Assembly (NCBI GenBank): GCA_907163375.1
Contig: CAJQUW010005569.1
Span: 124,001-188,000 of the forward strand
Direction: 5' to 3'
DNA from: Prostheceraeus crozeri
Lineage: Eukaryota > Platyhelminthes > Polycladida > Euryleptidae
Length of the DNA stretch: 64,000 nucleotides
Shown piece by piece: positions 46,990 through 56,200 of this stretch. Below the pieces are notes generated by a model, which had not been told where the DNA came from, made no database searches, and saw only the letters and a list, made by a program, of their open reading frames with translations. The translations under genes were made by a program, and so were the position numbers. Position 1 is the first letter of the stretch, and the number at the start of each line of letters is the position of its first letter.

Positions 46990-48267
46990 ATGGAGTGTAA
47001 AACTTCCGGTTTTTGTTTGTTCGATCAACAAGCCATACAGACAGATATTCTTAGTTCAAGTATTGTAGATTATCATCCTCGAACAGCTGAGAATGCTGGC
47101 CCCATTGAATTTGTTATTCCTGGTGGTAGTGATGACTACATAGATTTGAGTTATGCGATGCTTGATTTGAGGTTTAGAATTCAGCAAGCAGATGGAACTG
47201 CTATTGACGATGCACATAAAGTTGGACTGAACAATTTACCATTGACTACATTACTTCGTGATGTTTCTCTAACGATTGGAGAGCAGCAAGTGGAAGGTGG
47301 TCAAAGCGATTATCCCTATAAATCATATTTCAATCATGTATCACAGTTTCATCCAGCAGCACAAAAAAGTCATATGGAAGCCATGGGATGGTACAGAGAT
47401 GAAGCAGGAAAATTTGATGTTGAAACAAACAGTGGCTTTGTAAAGCGATCTGCTATGATTAAAGATAGTAGAGTATGTCAGCTATATGGTCCGCTGAATT
47501 TAGACTTCTTTAGACAGTCAAAGTTTTTACTGTGTAATACCAGCATGCGACTCAAGCTGACATTGAATAAGCCTGAATTTGCGCTGAATGCATTTGCTAA
47601 AGTTGACAATTTTAGAATTCATGTGGAAGATATTGCACTTTACATTCGTCGAGTAGTACCGAATCCAAGTGTCATTAGAGGGCATGCTGAAGGCCTTAAC
47701 CGCCAAAATGCCATTTACCCCATTCAGCATACAAAGCTTCTCACCTTTACAATTCCGAAAGATCAAAAGAGTTTCATGAAAGATGGCCTCTTTCCATCGG
47801 AAGCACCGAAGCTCCTCATGGTGGCAATGGTTGAAAATGATGCATTTAATGGTAATATAAAGAAGAATCCTTTCAATTTTAAACACAATCAGTTAAGTGA
47901 AATTGCTTTACGTGTAAATGGTGTGAGTCATCCTGGTCCACCCTACAAACCAGATTTTGCTTCAGATCAATTTATGCGCAGTTATGTTGATTTTATGGAT
48001 GTTTTTGGCTTTTACAATACGGATGACACCAACGGACTGACTATGAAAGAGTTTAAGAGTGGATATACTATTTATGCATTTGATTTGACTGCTGACAGCG
48101 ATATTAGTGCACCCTATCGTCAAGCGAACGTGCCTCATAATATTCGTTTGGATTTGACGTTCAAAAGAACACTACCTGAGACGATCAATGTATTAATTTA
48201 TGCAGTCTTCGATTCAAATATTGAAATTACAAAGTATCGTGACGTGATTCTTCAGTATAATCGTTAA
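46990..48267 (+). CDS. major capsid protein, double jelly-roll
   Basis: 425 residues. It shows the conserved segments of Polinton/adintovirus major capsid proteins: an early IEFVIPGGSDDYIDLSY strand, the later NDAFNGNIKKNPFNFKH block, GYTIYAFDLT and the final NVLIYAVFDSNIEI strand. This protein would form the hexon-like trimers of an icosahedral shell. It begins 2 bp after the preceding stop, and its own stop overlaps the protease ATG, so the genes are tightly packed. Confidence 0.93.
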   Translation: MECKTSGFCLFDQQAIQTDILSSSIVDYHPRTAENAGPIEFVIPGGSDDYIDLSYAMLDLRFRIQQADGTAIDDAHKVGLNNLPLTTLLRDVSLTIGEQQVEGGQSDYPYKSYFNHVSQFHPAAQKSHMEAMGWYRDEAGKFDVETNSGFVKRSAMIKDSRVCQLYGPLNLDFFRQSKFLLCNTSMRLKLTLNKPEFALNAFAKVDNFRIHVEDIALYIRRVVPNPSVIRGHAEGLNRQNAIYPIQHTKLLTFTIPKDQKSFMKDGLFPSEAPKLLMVAMVENDAFNGNIKKNPFNFKHNQLSEIALRVNGVSHPGPPYKPDFASDQFMRSYVDFMDVFGFYNTDDTNGLTMKEFKSGYTIYAFDLTADSDISAPYRQANVPHNIRLDLTFKRTLPETINVLIYAVFDSNIEITKYRDVILQYNR

Positions 48268-48728
48268 TGAGTTGGTTGACTGCTGACGATATTAAGACTA
48301 AAGTGCAGCGTAATGCAGACGAAGCGACGTTGAAAGCTTTCGATAATGTCTATTCACTCGATACCTTACCACCTGCAGTAAATCACTATCCCATCTTTAT
48401 TGTGCTAAACACTCATTCACAGAATTTAGGCGGTGAGCATTGGAAAGCGATCTTTATTGGAGAAGACCGACGTGGTGAACTATTTGACTCTCTTGCTCAA
48501 CCTCCAAATATACCAACACAGCAGTGGTTGAGAAAACATACGCGTCAATATCAGCGAAATGAACGCATACTACAACATCCACTTTCATCAACGTGTGGTG
48601 CTTTTGTACTGTACTTCATCTTAAGACGTTTACATGTATCTCGATTTGTATCTGTTATTCAAAACTTTTCATGTAATCCATCCTCTAATGAAAAAATGAT
48701 TTGTAAGTTCTATCATGATTTGAAATAA
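48267..48728 (+). CDS. adenain-like cysteine maturation protease
   Basis: 153 residues. The catalytic pattern of C5/C48-type proteases is visible: His58 in GEHWKAIF, Asp74 in ELFDSL, Gln103 and Cys110 in STCGAFVLYF. Adenovirus and Polinton proteases cleave capsid precursors at Gly-Gly sites such as those in the neighbouring basic proteins. AATAAA (48724-48729) overlaps the stop codon. It is convergent with the TBP-like gene, 26 bp away. Confidence 0.9.
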   Translation: MSWLTADDIKTKVQRNADEATLKAFDNVYSLDTLPPAVNHYPIFIVLNTHSQNLGGEHWKAIFIGEDRRGELFDSLAQPPNIPTQQWLRKHTRQYQRNERILQHPLSSTCGAFVLYFILRRLHVSRFVSVIQNFSCNPSSNEKMICKFYHDLK

Positions 48729-48754
48729 AAACATCATGTTGGAAAAATTGTTTT

Positions 48755-49300
48755 TTATTTTACAATCCGCTGGGTACGTACATACTCAATGAGATAGTCT
48801 AGGATCATATTTGCTTGTACATGAGATTTTAGTCCAGTAATGATCACTTTACTATTATGAAAGATTGCCACATGCACAGGTAACCAACAACTAATGAGAG
48901 CTGCAGGAAAAAGTTCGGGTTCATAACACAAACTGTAACTGCTGGTACGAATCTTCAAAAATGATAGACTGTCACTCAATTGAGTAGAGATCACCATATT
49001 GTCCACAGTCAGATTCGACATCACACACCTCTCCCTCTTCCATATCCGACGTAGTAGTCTTTGTAGCTCTAAGCGCATTGACTGCGCCGATGAATGAGAA
49101 AGGGCGCCGAGAATCTGTACAGTCCCATTTGGGAAGAGTTGAAGATTCCGTGAATTGTTCATCTTCACCACTAACATTTGAGGACGACCCGGGTAATACT
49201 TGCTGTTTGGAAGCTGTTGGTGTAATGTTGTGAGATCGATTTTGGTGTAGAGTCTGAAGCGACGGAGAATGTTGACGATGGTGTAGCGATGGCGCTTCAT
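48755..49300 (-). CDS. TBP-like protein (two-repeat TATA-binding-protein fold)
   Basis: 181 residues from ATG 49300, almost exactly the length of the conserved TBP core. Repeat 1 (~1-88) has YYPGRPQMLVVKM then LFPNGTVQILGA, matching TBP's YNPKRFAAVIMRI and IFSSGKMVCTGA. Repeat 2 (~95-178) has NMVISTQL, YEPELFPA and IFHNSKVIITG, matching NMVGSCDV, YEPELFPG and IFVSGKVVLTG. The frame is open further upstream, but the extra codons are unlike TBP and a TATA/Inr promoter sits just before 49300. Role: binding promoter DNA, probably the element's own. Host TBP is much more conserved, so this is not simply a recent host copy. Its start overlaps the PC4-like gene in another frame. Confidence 0.8.
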   Translation of the reverse strand: MKRHRYTIVNILRRFRLYTKIDLTTLHQQLPNSKYYPGRPQMLVVKMNNSRNLQLFPNGTVQILGALSHSSAQSMRLELQRLLRRIWKRERCVMSNLTVDNMVISTQLSDSLSFLKIRTSSYSLCYEPELFPAALISCWLPVHVAIFHNSKVIITGLKSHVQANMILDYLIEYVRTQRIVK

Positions 49301-49622
49301 GATGAAAGAATGAGTAAATTGAGCGATGTACCTTCCTTTTATACTTTTCCCAACTACCTTGATGAAATGTGAAGTTAGTATGAAGTTGGGAATGATAGAG
49401 TTGAATTCGCCGATTGTTGACGCGCAACCAGATGCGATTTCCAATACGTGAATGTCTTTTCATATAGAAGTATTTTAAATCCTTCATGATATGATGTAGA
49501 GATTGAAAATGGCGATAAGATAAAGCAAACTCTCTTCTCACATTTCCAGTTGAATCTTTGAAATAGACGTTTCGATCATGATCCGTTTCAATACGTTGTA
49601 GGGAATCTAATTTCCAACTCAT
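48972..49622 (-). CDS. PC4-like protein A with acidic/Ser-rich tail
   Basis: 216 residues. Residues 1-~108 are paralogous to the neighbouring 49645-50001 protein: both read LDSLQ near the start, then ...NVxFK..., then a helix before (I/M)(K/R)DL, and a final WEKYxRxxHRSI. This arrangement resembles the PC4/p15 single-strand DNA-binding coactivator domain. The remaining ~108 residues are Ser/Asp/Glu-rich and overlap the TBP-like frame, so the tail may be partly shaped by that overlap. TATGCAAAT lies 35 bp upstream on the sense strand. Confidence 0.5.
   Translation of the reverse strand: MSWKLDSLQRIETDHDRNVYFKDSTGNVRREFALSYRHFQSLHHIMKDLKYFYMKRHSRIGNRIWLRVNNRRIQLYHSQLHTNFTFHQGSWEKYKRKVHRSIYSFFHHEAPSLHHRQHSPSLQTLHQNRSHNITPTASKQQVLPGSSSNVSGEDEQFTESSTLPKWDCTDSRRPFSFIGAVNALRATKTTTSDMEEGEVCDVESDCGQYGDLYSIE
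49301..49343 (-). promoter_or_regulatory. TATA + initiator promoter of the TBP-like gene
   Basis: On the - strand TATAAAAG (49343-49336) is followed by TCATTC, the same initiator string as in the left promoter, with A+1 at 49311, so the TATA box starts at -32. The leader would be only 11 nt. The whole promoter lies within the coding region of the upstream PC4-like gene. Confidence 0.65.
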
Positions 49623-49644
49623 GGTGCGTGATAGTCATGTCTGA

Positions 49645-50001
49645 TTAAGATTTGCATAGTAGGGCGATGAACTCACGACGAATAAATGTCATGATGGAGC
49701 GATGTATGTATCTTCTATACTTCTCCCAATTGTATTTGCGAAATGAGAAACAGTTTGCGGAATGAGAATGGTAGATTTGAATTTCATTTCTGTAATGTTG
49801 AAGCCAAACTTGATCACCCAGGGAGATGAATCTTAATGTTTCAAAATATTCCAAATCCCTCATGATATCATTGAGGTTGACAAATTGTCGCCATGTTAAT
49901 GTAATTCCTCTTGATGTATGACCATGAGAATTTTTGAAATGTACGTTTCCATCACGATCAACTCTGATATATTGTAGAGAGTCCAAAATCCAAGTCTTCA
50001 T
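49645..50001 (-). CDS. PC4-like protein B
   Basis: 118 residues from ATG 50001. The segment RGITLTWRQFVNLNDIMRDL compares well with PC4's [20 protein letters not shown], and it is preceded by a strand-rich Arg/Asp/Gly part (VDRDGNVHFKNSHG). PC4 proteins bind single-stranded DNA at melted promoters and assist transcription or repair. It is divergently arranged with the first penton-like gene, with only 35 bp between the start codons. The family call rests on motif resemblance and needs a profile search. Confidence 0.5.
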   Translation of the reverse strand: MKTWILDSLQYIRVDRDGNVHFKNSHGHTSRGITLTWRQFVNLNDIMRDLEYFETLRFISLGDQVWLQHYRNEIQIYHSHSANCFSFRKYNWEKYRRYIHRSIMTFIRREFIALLCKS

Positions 50002-50036
50002 GATGTTATGCAAAGTTGCAGATTAGCAATATAAAA
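50002..50036. promoter_or_regulatory. 35-bp divergent promoter with TATGCAAAG
   Basis: The only DNA between the PC4-like B start (- strand) and the penton-like start (+ strand). It contains TATGCAAAG (50007-50015), the motif that recurs upstream of several structural genes. No TATA box with proper spacing is seen. Confidence 0.5.
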
Positions 50037-51434
50037 ATGTCGTTTTATCATATTTTGCTTAGCAATGCGGCTACAAAGAGATTTACTAGTAATCGAGCCG
50101 CAGTCTTTTCTACTCCCATTGATCATGCACAACAGCTAAATGGGAATTGGGAAGTGGGTGTCACTCAACTTGTTTATAGCAACTGTGTCTATACTTTTGA
50201 TCATGAGGTGATGACTATTAATATGAGACGTACAGCTGCTTACCAATGTGAAAAGGGCTGCCGAGTATACATTCCACAGTGGCCAAAGAAAGATCTCTTA
50301 TCATGTAAAAAGTTTATATATGATTTCTTGAATAAAGCGTGTAAACATATTGCCCAATTTACTCCACACAATGATGATTATACTTATATACATCATGTAG
50401 TTGAGAAAGATTGGATTGTTGGTTTAAGTCCAAGTTTAAGAAATGATTTAGGTTACCTCGCTAGCGCCTTGACAAGCTATGATAATTTTAACGTTAATTA
50501 CCACATAAGTGCTCATAAACAGTTAATATATCGAGAGGAAGCTTATTATGTAGATCTTATTCCAAAAAATGAGAAGACGTTGGTGAAGAAGATTGTGATT
50601 AAGCCAAGAAAGACAAACATGACTCCTGAAACATTATTGAAGAAATTTAATTATCTCCTTCGAGTTGATGGTAAACAAGTGGCAACATTGACTTATATTA
50701 AATCATCTAATCATATTGCAATAAGTAAATTAAATGATGATGATCTAGTATTAATTTGTTCAAAAGATTTTCATCAGTTCTTGCGACATCATTCTGCAGC
50801 TGTTCATGGAAAATTTAATATGCAACATTTACCATGTGAAAGGTCAAATCAATTTGATACAGAATGGAGCGTATCTTTATACAGAAAGTGTGTAGAGCCT
50901 TTCGGTGGTATCTTACATGAAACAAGAGTGCTGATGCCTCGCATCATTACTTCAGTTAAATTGGTTGTAGATTATTTAAATGAAGTGATTAATGACCAAC
51001 ATATTTCATTTTCTGAAAAAGAAGGTACTTTGTCTCTCACTATAAGTGGAAAAGGTATTGAACTAATTATGGATAAAACTCTAATGGACATTTTGGGTTT
51101 TGACCAAAATATCTTTAAAAGTGGTACTGTAACCAAAGCTAGCGCAGACATGTCGCTATCGCGTCGTATTAACTATTTTCAGATATATTCCAATATTGGT
51201 GAAGATGTACGTGTGGGAGATGTTGAAGCTCCATTGTTAGCAATGATACCATACCAGCCAAAGAGCTGCAGTATTTTATCTGAGCATACTTTCAAGAAAG
51301 TGCATTATACAAAGCTGAAATCAAACTACATCCCACAAATTGATATTGCCATTTATGACGATGCTGGTGCGTTGATTCCTTTTCATAAAGATGCTGTGAC
51401 AAGTATCACACTCCATTTCCGAATGAAGAGTTAA
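50037..51434 (+). CDS. penton-like minor capsid protein 1
   Basis: 465 residues from ATG 50037. The N-terminal HAQQLNGNWEVGVTQLVYSN and the C-terminal VRVGDVEAPLLAMIPYQP, IDIAIYDDAGALIPF and ITLHFRMKS are the conserved ends of the Polinton minor capsid (penton) protein, a single jelly-roll protein of the shell vertices. The middle is more divergent. A paralogue follows 39 bp downstream. Confidence 0.75.
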   Translation: MSFYHILLSNAATKRFTSNRAAVFSTPIDHAQQLNGNWEVGVTQLVYSNCVYTFDHEVMTINMRRTAAYQCEKGCRVYIPQWPKKDLLSCKKFIYDFLNKACKHIAQFTPHNDDYTYIHHVVEKDWIVGLSPSLRNDLGYLASALTSYDNFNVNYHISAHKQLIYREEAYYVDLIPKNEKTLVKKIVIKPRKTNMTPETLLKKFNYLLRVDGKQVATLTYIKSSNHIAISKLNDDDLVLICSKDFHQFLRHHSAAVHGKFNMQHLPCERSNQFDTEWSVSLYRKCVEPFGGILHETRVLMPRIITSVKLVVDYLNEVINDQHISFSEKEGTLSLTISGKGIELIMDKTLMDILGFDQNIFKSGTVTKASADMSLSRRINYFQIYSNIGEDVRVGDVEAPLLAMIPYQPKSCSILSEHTFKKVHYTKLKSNYIPQIDIAIYDDAGALIPFHKDAVTSITLHFRMKS

Positions 51435-51473
51435 TGCAAACGTATGCTAATATATTTTTCCAATGTGAATAAT

Positions 51474-52994
51474 ATGGAAAGTGAAAATAAGGACTCGTTT
51501 CTAATCTACTTGCCCAGTAATGCTTCTATGAATAAATTTCCCAAAAATAAACCATCAGACTATCGAGTAGAATTAAATCGCCCACTGCATTTAGAAGGTG
51601 AATGGGAGGTTGGCGTTTCTAGTATTTGCTATGATAGCAATATTCAGAATGTGAATGATTTGGAAGAAATGATATTGACTCCTCGCACCCATGATGGAAT
51701 AACGATGAATAATGCATTTCAGTTCCCATACAATTTAACATCAGATGGAAAGTGGAACTATGAATGGATTCAGATAAAATCAGATTCTTATGAGCCATTT
51801 GGGAATGAGAAAATTATTAAGGCATTCAACAGTGGTAATACTTCCATCATGAAGAATAAAAATCAGAAAGCTTATGAGTTTACTATCTATCATTGGAGTG
51901 GGAGACAGTTCCTCCGCTTTCATTCTTTTACTAAAGGTCTTACGCTGAGGTTGGATAGTGAATTCTATCCGCATCTCGGTTTTGGTCATGGACTACATCT
52001 AACGTCAATTGCTACTGCAAATGTTAGAAAAGTTTATTCAAATCGAATCAACAAATTTCATTATAGATTTAAAATATTTGATGAAGATGTTGTAGAATGC
52101 GAAGAACGCATCATTTTGAAAAAGCGTGGTGTTCAACCTTTATCACTTATTGAGTTAGTAAAACGATGGAATGAGACTGTGGGTAAGAAGTATGGAGAGA
52201 AAATTATGGCGGACAAAAATAAGTTGGTTATTCAGAAATATAATGACAAACTTACAGTTTATTTCTCTCCAACCTTGCGTCATTTTGTAAGACATTATAC
52301 ACCTATTATTGGAAGCGGTGTGGTATATGCTTCTCATGAATATCACACTAAAGCTGATTCAGTTAATGATGAATGGTGGGTGGACATCTATGGCGATCGC
52401 ATCAAGAAAATTTACCAGTCTTATGAAGAATCTAAAGTTGCTATCAATATAATGCCGCGTCTATATCATACAGTTGAAAGCTTCATTCATGTAGTAAATC
52501 CTTATATACAACAGAAGTTGAAGCATGTGATGAAAAGTAAATATGATGTAAAGACACACCACATTTCGTTTTCAATTGAAAATCAACGCGTTGTTCTGAG
52601 ACTGGGTGATGACATTCAATGTCAATTGAGTAAAAATTTGAAAAAACTCTTTGGTTTTTCAATGCTACAAACTGTGTTTGCTGCTGCGCATACGATTGGT
52701 ATAGAAACACCAATGACACTTGATAAACATGAACAGCACCTTTACATTCAAAGTGATTTGATTCTACCTATTTCTGTTGGTGAGAAAAAAGAATACATTT
52801 TACGTGATTTCATTCATGATAAAGACGCTTCATATGGAATAGTCGAGAAGATGTTTGAATCTATTTTCTATCATCCCGTCGTCAAACAAACTATACCCTC
52901 TATTGCTATCAAAATTACCAATGGTTTACAAGAGTGCATCCATGTGAAAGATACTAAATCCCTCATAACGTTAGTGTTTCGGAAAACAAAGTGA
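51474..52994 (+). CDS. penton-like minor capsid protein 2 (paralogue)
   Basis: 506 residues from ATG 51474, chosen because it aligns with the start of protein 1; an earlier ATG (51444) would add ten residues. LHLEGEWEVGVSSICYDSN mirrors the N-terminus of protein 1, and IAIKITNGLQECIHV... ITLVFRK mirrors its C-terminus. The two are clearly homologous but strongly diverged, so the duplication is old. AATGCAAAC lies 40 bp upstream. It may form a fibre-like or accessory vertex protein. Confidence 0.7.
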   Translation: MESENKDSFLIYLPSNASMNKFPKNKPSDYRVELNRPLHLEGEWEVGVSSICYDSNIQNVNDLEEMILTPRTHDGITMNNAFQFPYNLTSDGKWNYEWIQIKSDSYEPFGNEKIIKAFNSGNTSIMKNKNQKAYEFTIYHWSGRQFLRFHSFTKGLTLRLDSEFYPHLGFGHGLHLTSIATANVRKVYSNRINKFHYRFKIFDEDVVECEERIILKKRGVQPLSLIELVKRWNETVGKKYGEKIMADKNKLVIQKYNDKLTVYFSPTLRHFVRHYTPIIGSGVVYASHEYHTKADSVNDEWWVDIYGDRIKKIYQSYEESKVAINIMPRLYHTVESFIHVVNPYIQQKLKHVMKSKYDVKTHHISFSIENQRVVLRLGDDIQCQLSKNLKKLFGFSMLQTVFAAAHTIGIETPMTLDKHEQHLYIQSDLILPISVGEKKEYILRDFIHDKDASYGIVEKMFESIFYHPVVKQTIPSIAIKITNGLQECIHVKDTKSLITLVFRKTK

Positions 52995-52997
52995 AGT

Positions 52998-53094
52998 CTT
53001 TATACAACATTTATTGAAATATGTACATGAATGTGAAGGAATAGACTTTATACAACATCCACTGAAAATATATACATGAGCGCACTTCAATAAA
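52998..53094. terminator. convergent 3' ends with 48-bp duplication and poly(A) signals
   Basis: A 48-bp segment (CTTTATACAACAT... ending near TACATGA) occurs twice in tandem, at 52998 and 53046. The + strand AATAAA lies at 53089-53094, and a - strand AATAAA at 53010-53015, so the transcripts of the penton block and of polymerase B would overlap tail to tail by roughly 80 bp. Confidence 0.55.
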
Positions 53095-53182
53095 CATTGT
53101 TATATACAAAAAGTCTTTTTACTTCGTGAAGGGTGGAAATATACAGGGATAGGAAAAATGTCTTTCAGTGGAAAAGTCATCA

Positions 53183-53260
53183 CATGGGGAATGTACAGAT
53201 GTGGACACATATTCACAAGGAAAAAACAATCTCATGCGATACATAAAACAACAATGTTTA
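53183..53260 (+). pseudogene. zinc-finger coding relic similar to PolB finger 1
   Basis: The + strand reads a finger-like RCGHIFTRKK followed by His residues, and its DNA resembles the stretch of the polymerase gene coding for CGHIFTRKWDLTRH, although that gene is on the opposite strand. It is not in a long frame. Probably a decayed duplicate of part of the polymerase 5' end, or an unused alternative exon. The element's other parts are unaffected. Confidence 0.45.
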
Positions 53261-53299
53261 TCTACAGAAATCAACATCAAAATACTAAGTTAAGGATGA

Positions 53300-56200
53300 T
53301 TATGCTAAGACGTCTCCTGAATGTGGTAGTGTGAGTTTAATTCTTTTGGGTGGTGGTATGTTTGTGTCAGGATGTCCATGTGGAAGAGATATGTTGTGTT
53401 CTAGCCAGCACCTCTTATCCTCCCATGCTGAAAGCGCCCGTTTCCTAAAAGTATGAGTTTTGATCTCATGCGACTTAGATTTTAAGATTGTCATATTGAC
53501 AAACGTTATATTTTTATTTCTATAGGCTTTCCTGAAATTCTTATGTTTCATGTTAGAGACCAATGATCTTGATATGCCTTTAGCGCGCTTAATGCTATCA
53601 TCACTATCCTTTAATTTCATAGAATACATTTTAGGGCGGAGGAGAATCATTTCAGCTATCTCCTTCCCTGCTGTCTCATCCTTAAAGCAGCCAAGTTTTG
53701 CCTTATTTTTGATGGAGTATAGTGGATGATTAGCAGGATAATTTGATGTATCAAAATATCTTTCTAAAGATTTTCCTACTTCATTAAAATTTAAATCTTT
53801 TTGAGTGGTAATACCTAAAAAGAAACTATCTGTGTCACCACCCAACAAACGAACCTCTTTTACGAGAGGACACGGTTTTAGTATTTTATAGAAGAGTTGA
53901 TACATTTCAAGCTTGGAGTAATCTAGAACAGCTTGACCAATATAGATGGGTTTGCACAACTCAACTTCAGATTTTATCATTTTAATACCTACAAGATCCT
54001 CATCGATTATGTCTCTATCGATGAATAGAGGTGATGAGATCAATTTGTGATACTTTTGATCATCATTAACTAGTTTGTAGTTTACGCGCTTTCTAACATC
54101 CTCCATCGTCTTACCAAATAGACTGTTGTTCTTATATTTATAAAAATCTTTTTCAAAATTATTTTGGGCTAGTGCACGTTTCTGACTGTTACTATCTATG
54201 TAGGGTTTGAGGAAGGCTTTCTGTCTAAATTTAATAATGCGGTGAACTCTTTTTAAAATCATGCCCATTTCTAAATAAAATTTTAAGATGCTAAAGTGGA
54301 CTAGATAGTTTTCCTTATCATATTGAGTGAGTAAAAGTTTGCGGCAAGGCTTATACTTGGGTTGTCCACATGATTCTAAATCTTTATGAAATTGTTTCAT
54401 AAAGTCGGAAAACATATCTTTACTCACTTCACCTGATTCGGGTGCGAGTGGAAAATCTACGGTTTTATGTTTAATATTATTTGGATAGATTAGATCTATC
54501 TCAAAATAATATCCCCAATCACCTTCATCTGGAATTGCTAGTATGTTGGAAGGGTTGGAGAAATGTTGAATTTCACTATCATCTAACCAGCTAAACTCAG
54601 AGTGAGGTAGCGGTTTGGATAATGAACTACCATACAAATTATTTTGGTCATAATACTTCAGATGAGTCTGGTCATTACCTACTATTTTTGATTTTAACCT
54701 ATGTTTATTTACAAATGTGAGACCACCGCGAATTCCTCGCTCAAATAAATTATACATCTCTGGATCTTGTAAGAGATGAATGGTCTCACCAGTCATTTTA
54801 AAAGCAGACTTAAATGACATGGCTGGCAGACTGACAAAGTGGACGGGATCTAACTTATCTTCTTCTAATGCCACTCGTCGAAACTCCTGAAATACATCAG
54901 CCAGCAAAAATACATCTAACTTAAGGTAGGCAATCATATATTCACCAAATGTATGGCAGTCAAATTTTATCCATGCATCTTGTGCATGATCATAATCTTC
55001 GGTCTTACATTCTGCGCCGCTCAAATCATTTTTAAATTTATCTATGGGCGGAAGAGAAGTCTCGCCGAGTTTACTAATTGCATCAAAATATGCATATGGA
55101 AAGACTCCTTTCCGTGTGATGACTTCATCGGTTAGATTTGGATATTGTTTCTTAAGATTTTGTGTTAGTGGAAGAGACTTTAGATTTTGCACGAGAGAGG
55201 CCAGTGATGCAGTCATAAATTGGTAGGAATCTAAAAATTTTATATCAAAATAGACCGTCTTATTTTCTTTAGTTTTATCGACAGGCACTTTTGCTGTCAT
55301 GGCCATAAACTTCTCTCTCGTTTGTGCTATTACATCAAGCTTCCACTCTTTCATTTGACCTAAACCTCCTTTTATTATCATATGGCTGTCGTAGCCCTTG
55401 AAATTATGGAAAATGACGGGTAATGTACGCCGCTTCATCCTCAGCGAAAAATTACATTTTGAACAGAGTGCGTTTCTAAATTTACCAGTGATGTGGTCAT
55501 GGTCGCGCACTTTCTTAATCTTATCATCGTCAAATGTTTTCCTACATTTGGGGCAAACGTTGCAACTATCAAATTTTGCTTGATCATCTGCTGTCATATG
55601 CAATGATCTGCGATAGAGTTCACCATCATACTTTTGTTGAAATTTTACAGCCTGTTCGAGGAATTGTAGGAATTGGTAAATACAATCCTCACCTTGCCAG
55701 ACGTGCATTTTATTTTTTCTATTTTGGAAATGGTCATGCCATACTTCATAGCAGGAAATGGCTGCTGGTCGATGGATGTTATCATCGATATAACATTCGA
55801 TGTCAGCATAGATGACACGAAGAGGACTTAGTTCATCGCCATTCTCTCTATATGAAAACTCCTTATCTTTGGGCATGCGTTCCATTTGCAGTTTACCTCG
55901 CTTACACCACTCATAATGAGTTTCAAATTTGTTTTTACTCCTAAAGTTCCGAATGCATCTGTCACAGTAATAAATCTCTGATGAGGTAGAATTTCTTAAG
56001 TGGTGGTATAAGCGAGAGATTTTGGGAATGCCGCAGTAGTGCCATTCCTCACTATCATCCTGTCTTACTAATAAAAGGTTGACAACATGATCATAACAAC
56101 TCGAACGCGAGTTGTAGCGCACACCCTTCAATCCCTTTTCCCAAACATGGAGAACTATTTTAATGTTGTTCAATTTTTCAAATTTTTCTATATCTTTAAT

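Noticed and set aside
48755-49444. Longer TBP-like start at 49444
   Set aside because: The extra 48 residues do not resemble TBP, overlap the PC4-like A domain and lie upstream of the TATA/Inr promoter; ATG 49300 preferred.
52483-52719. Antisense open frames inside penton, MCP and PolB genes
   Set aside because: They overlap clearly conserved genes on the other strand and have no similarity of their own.
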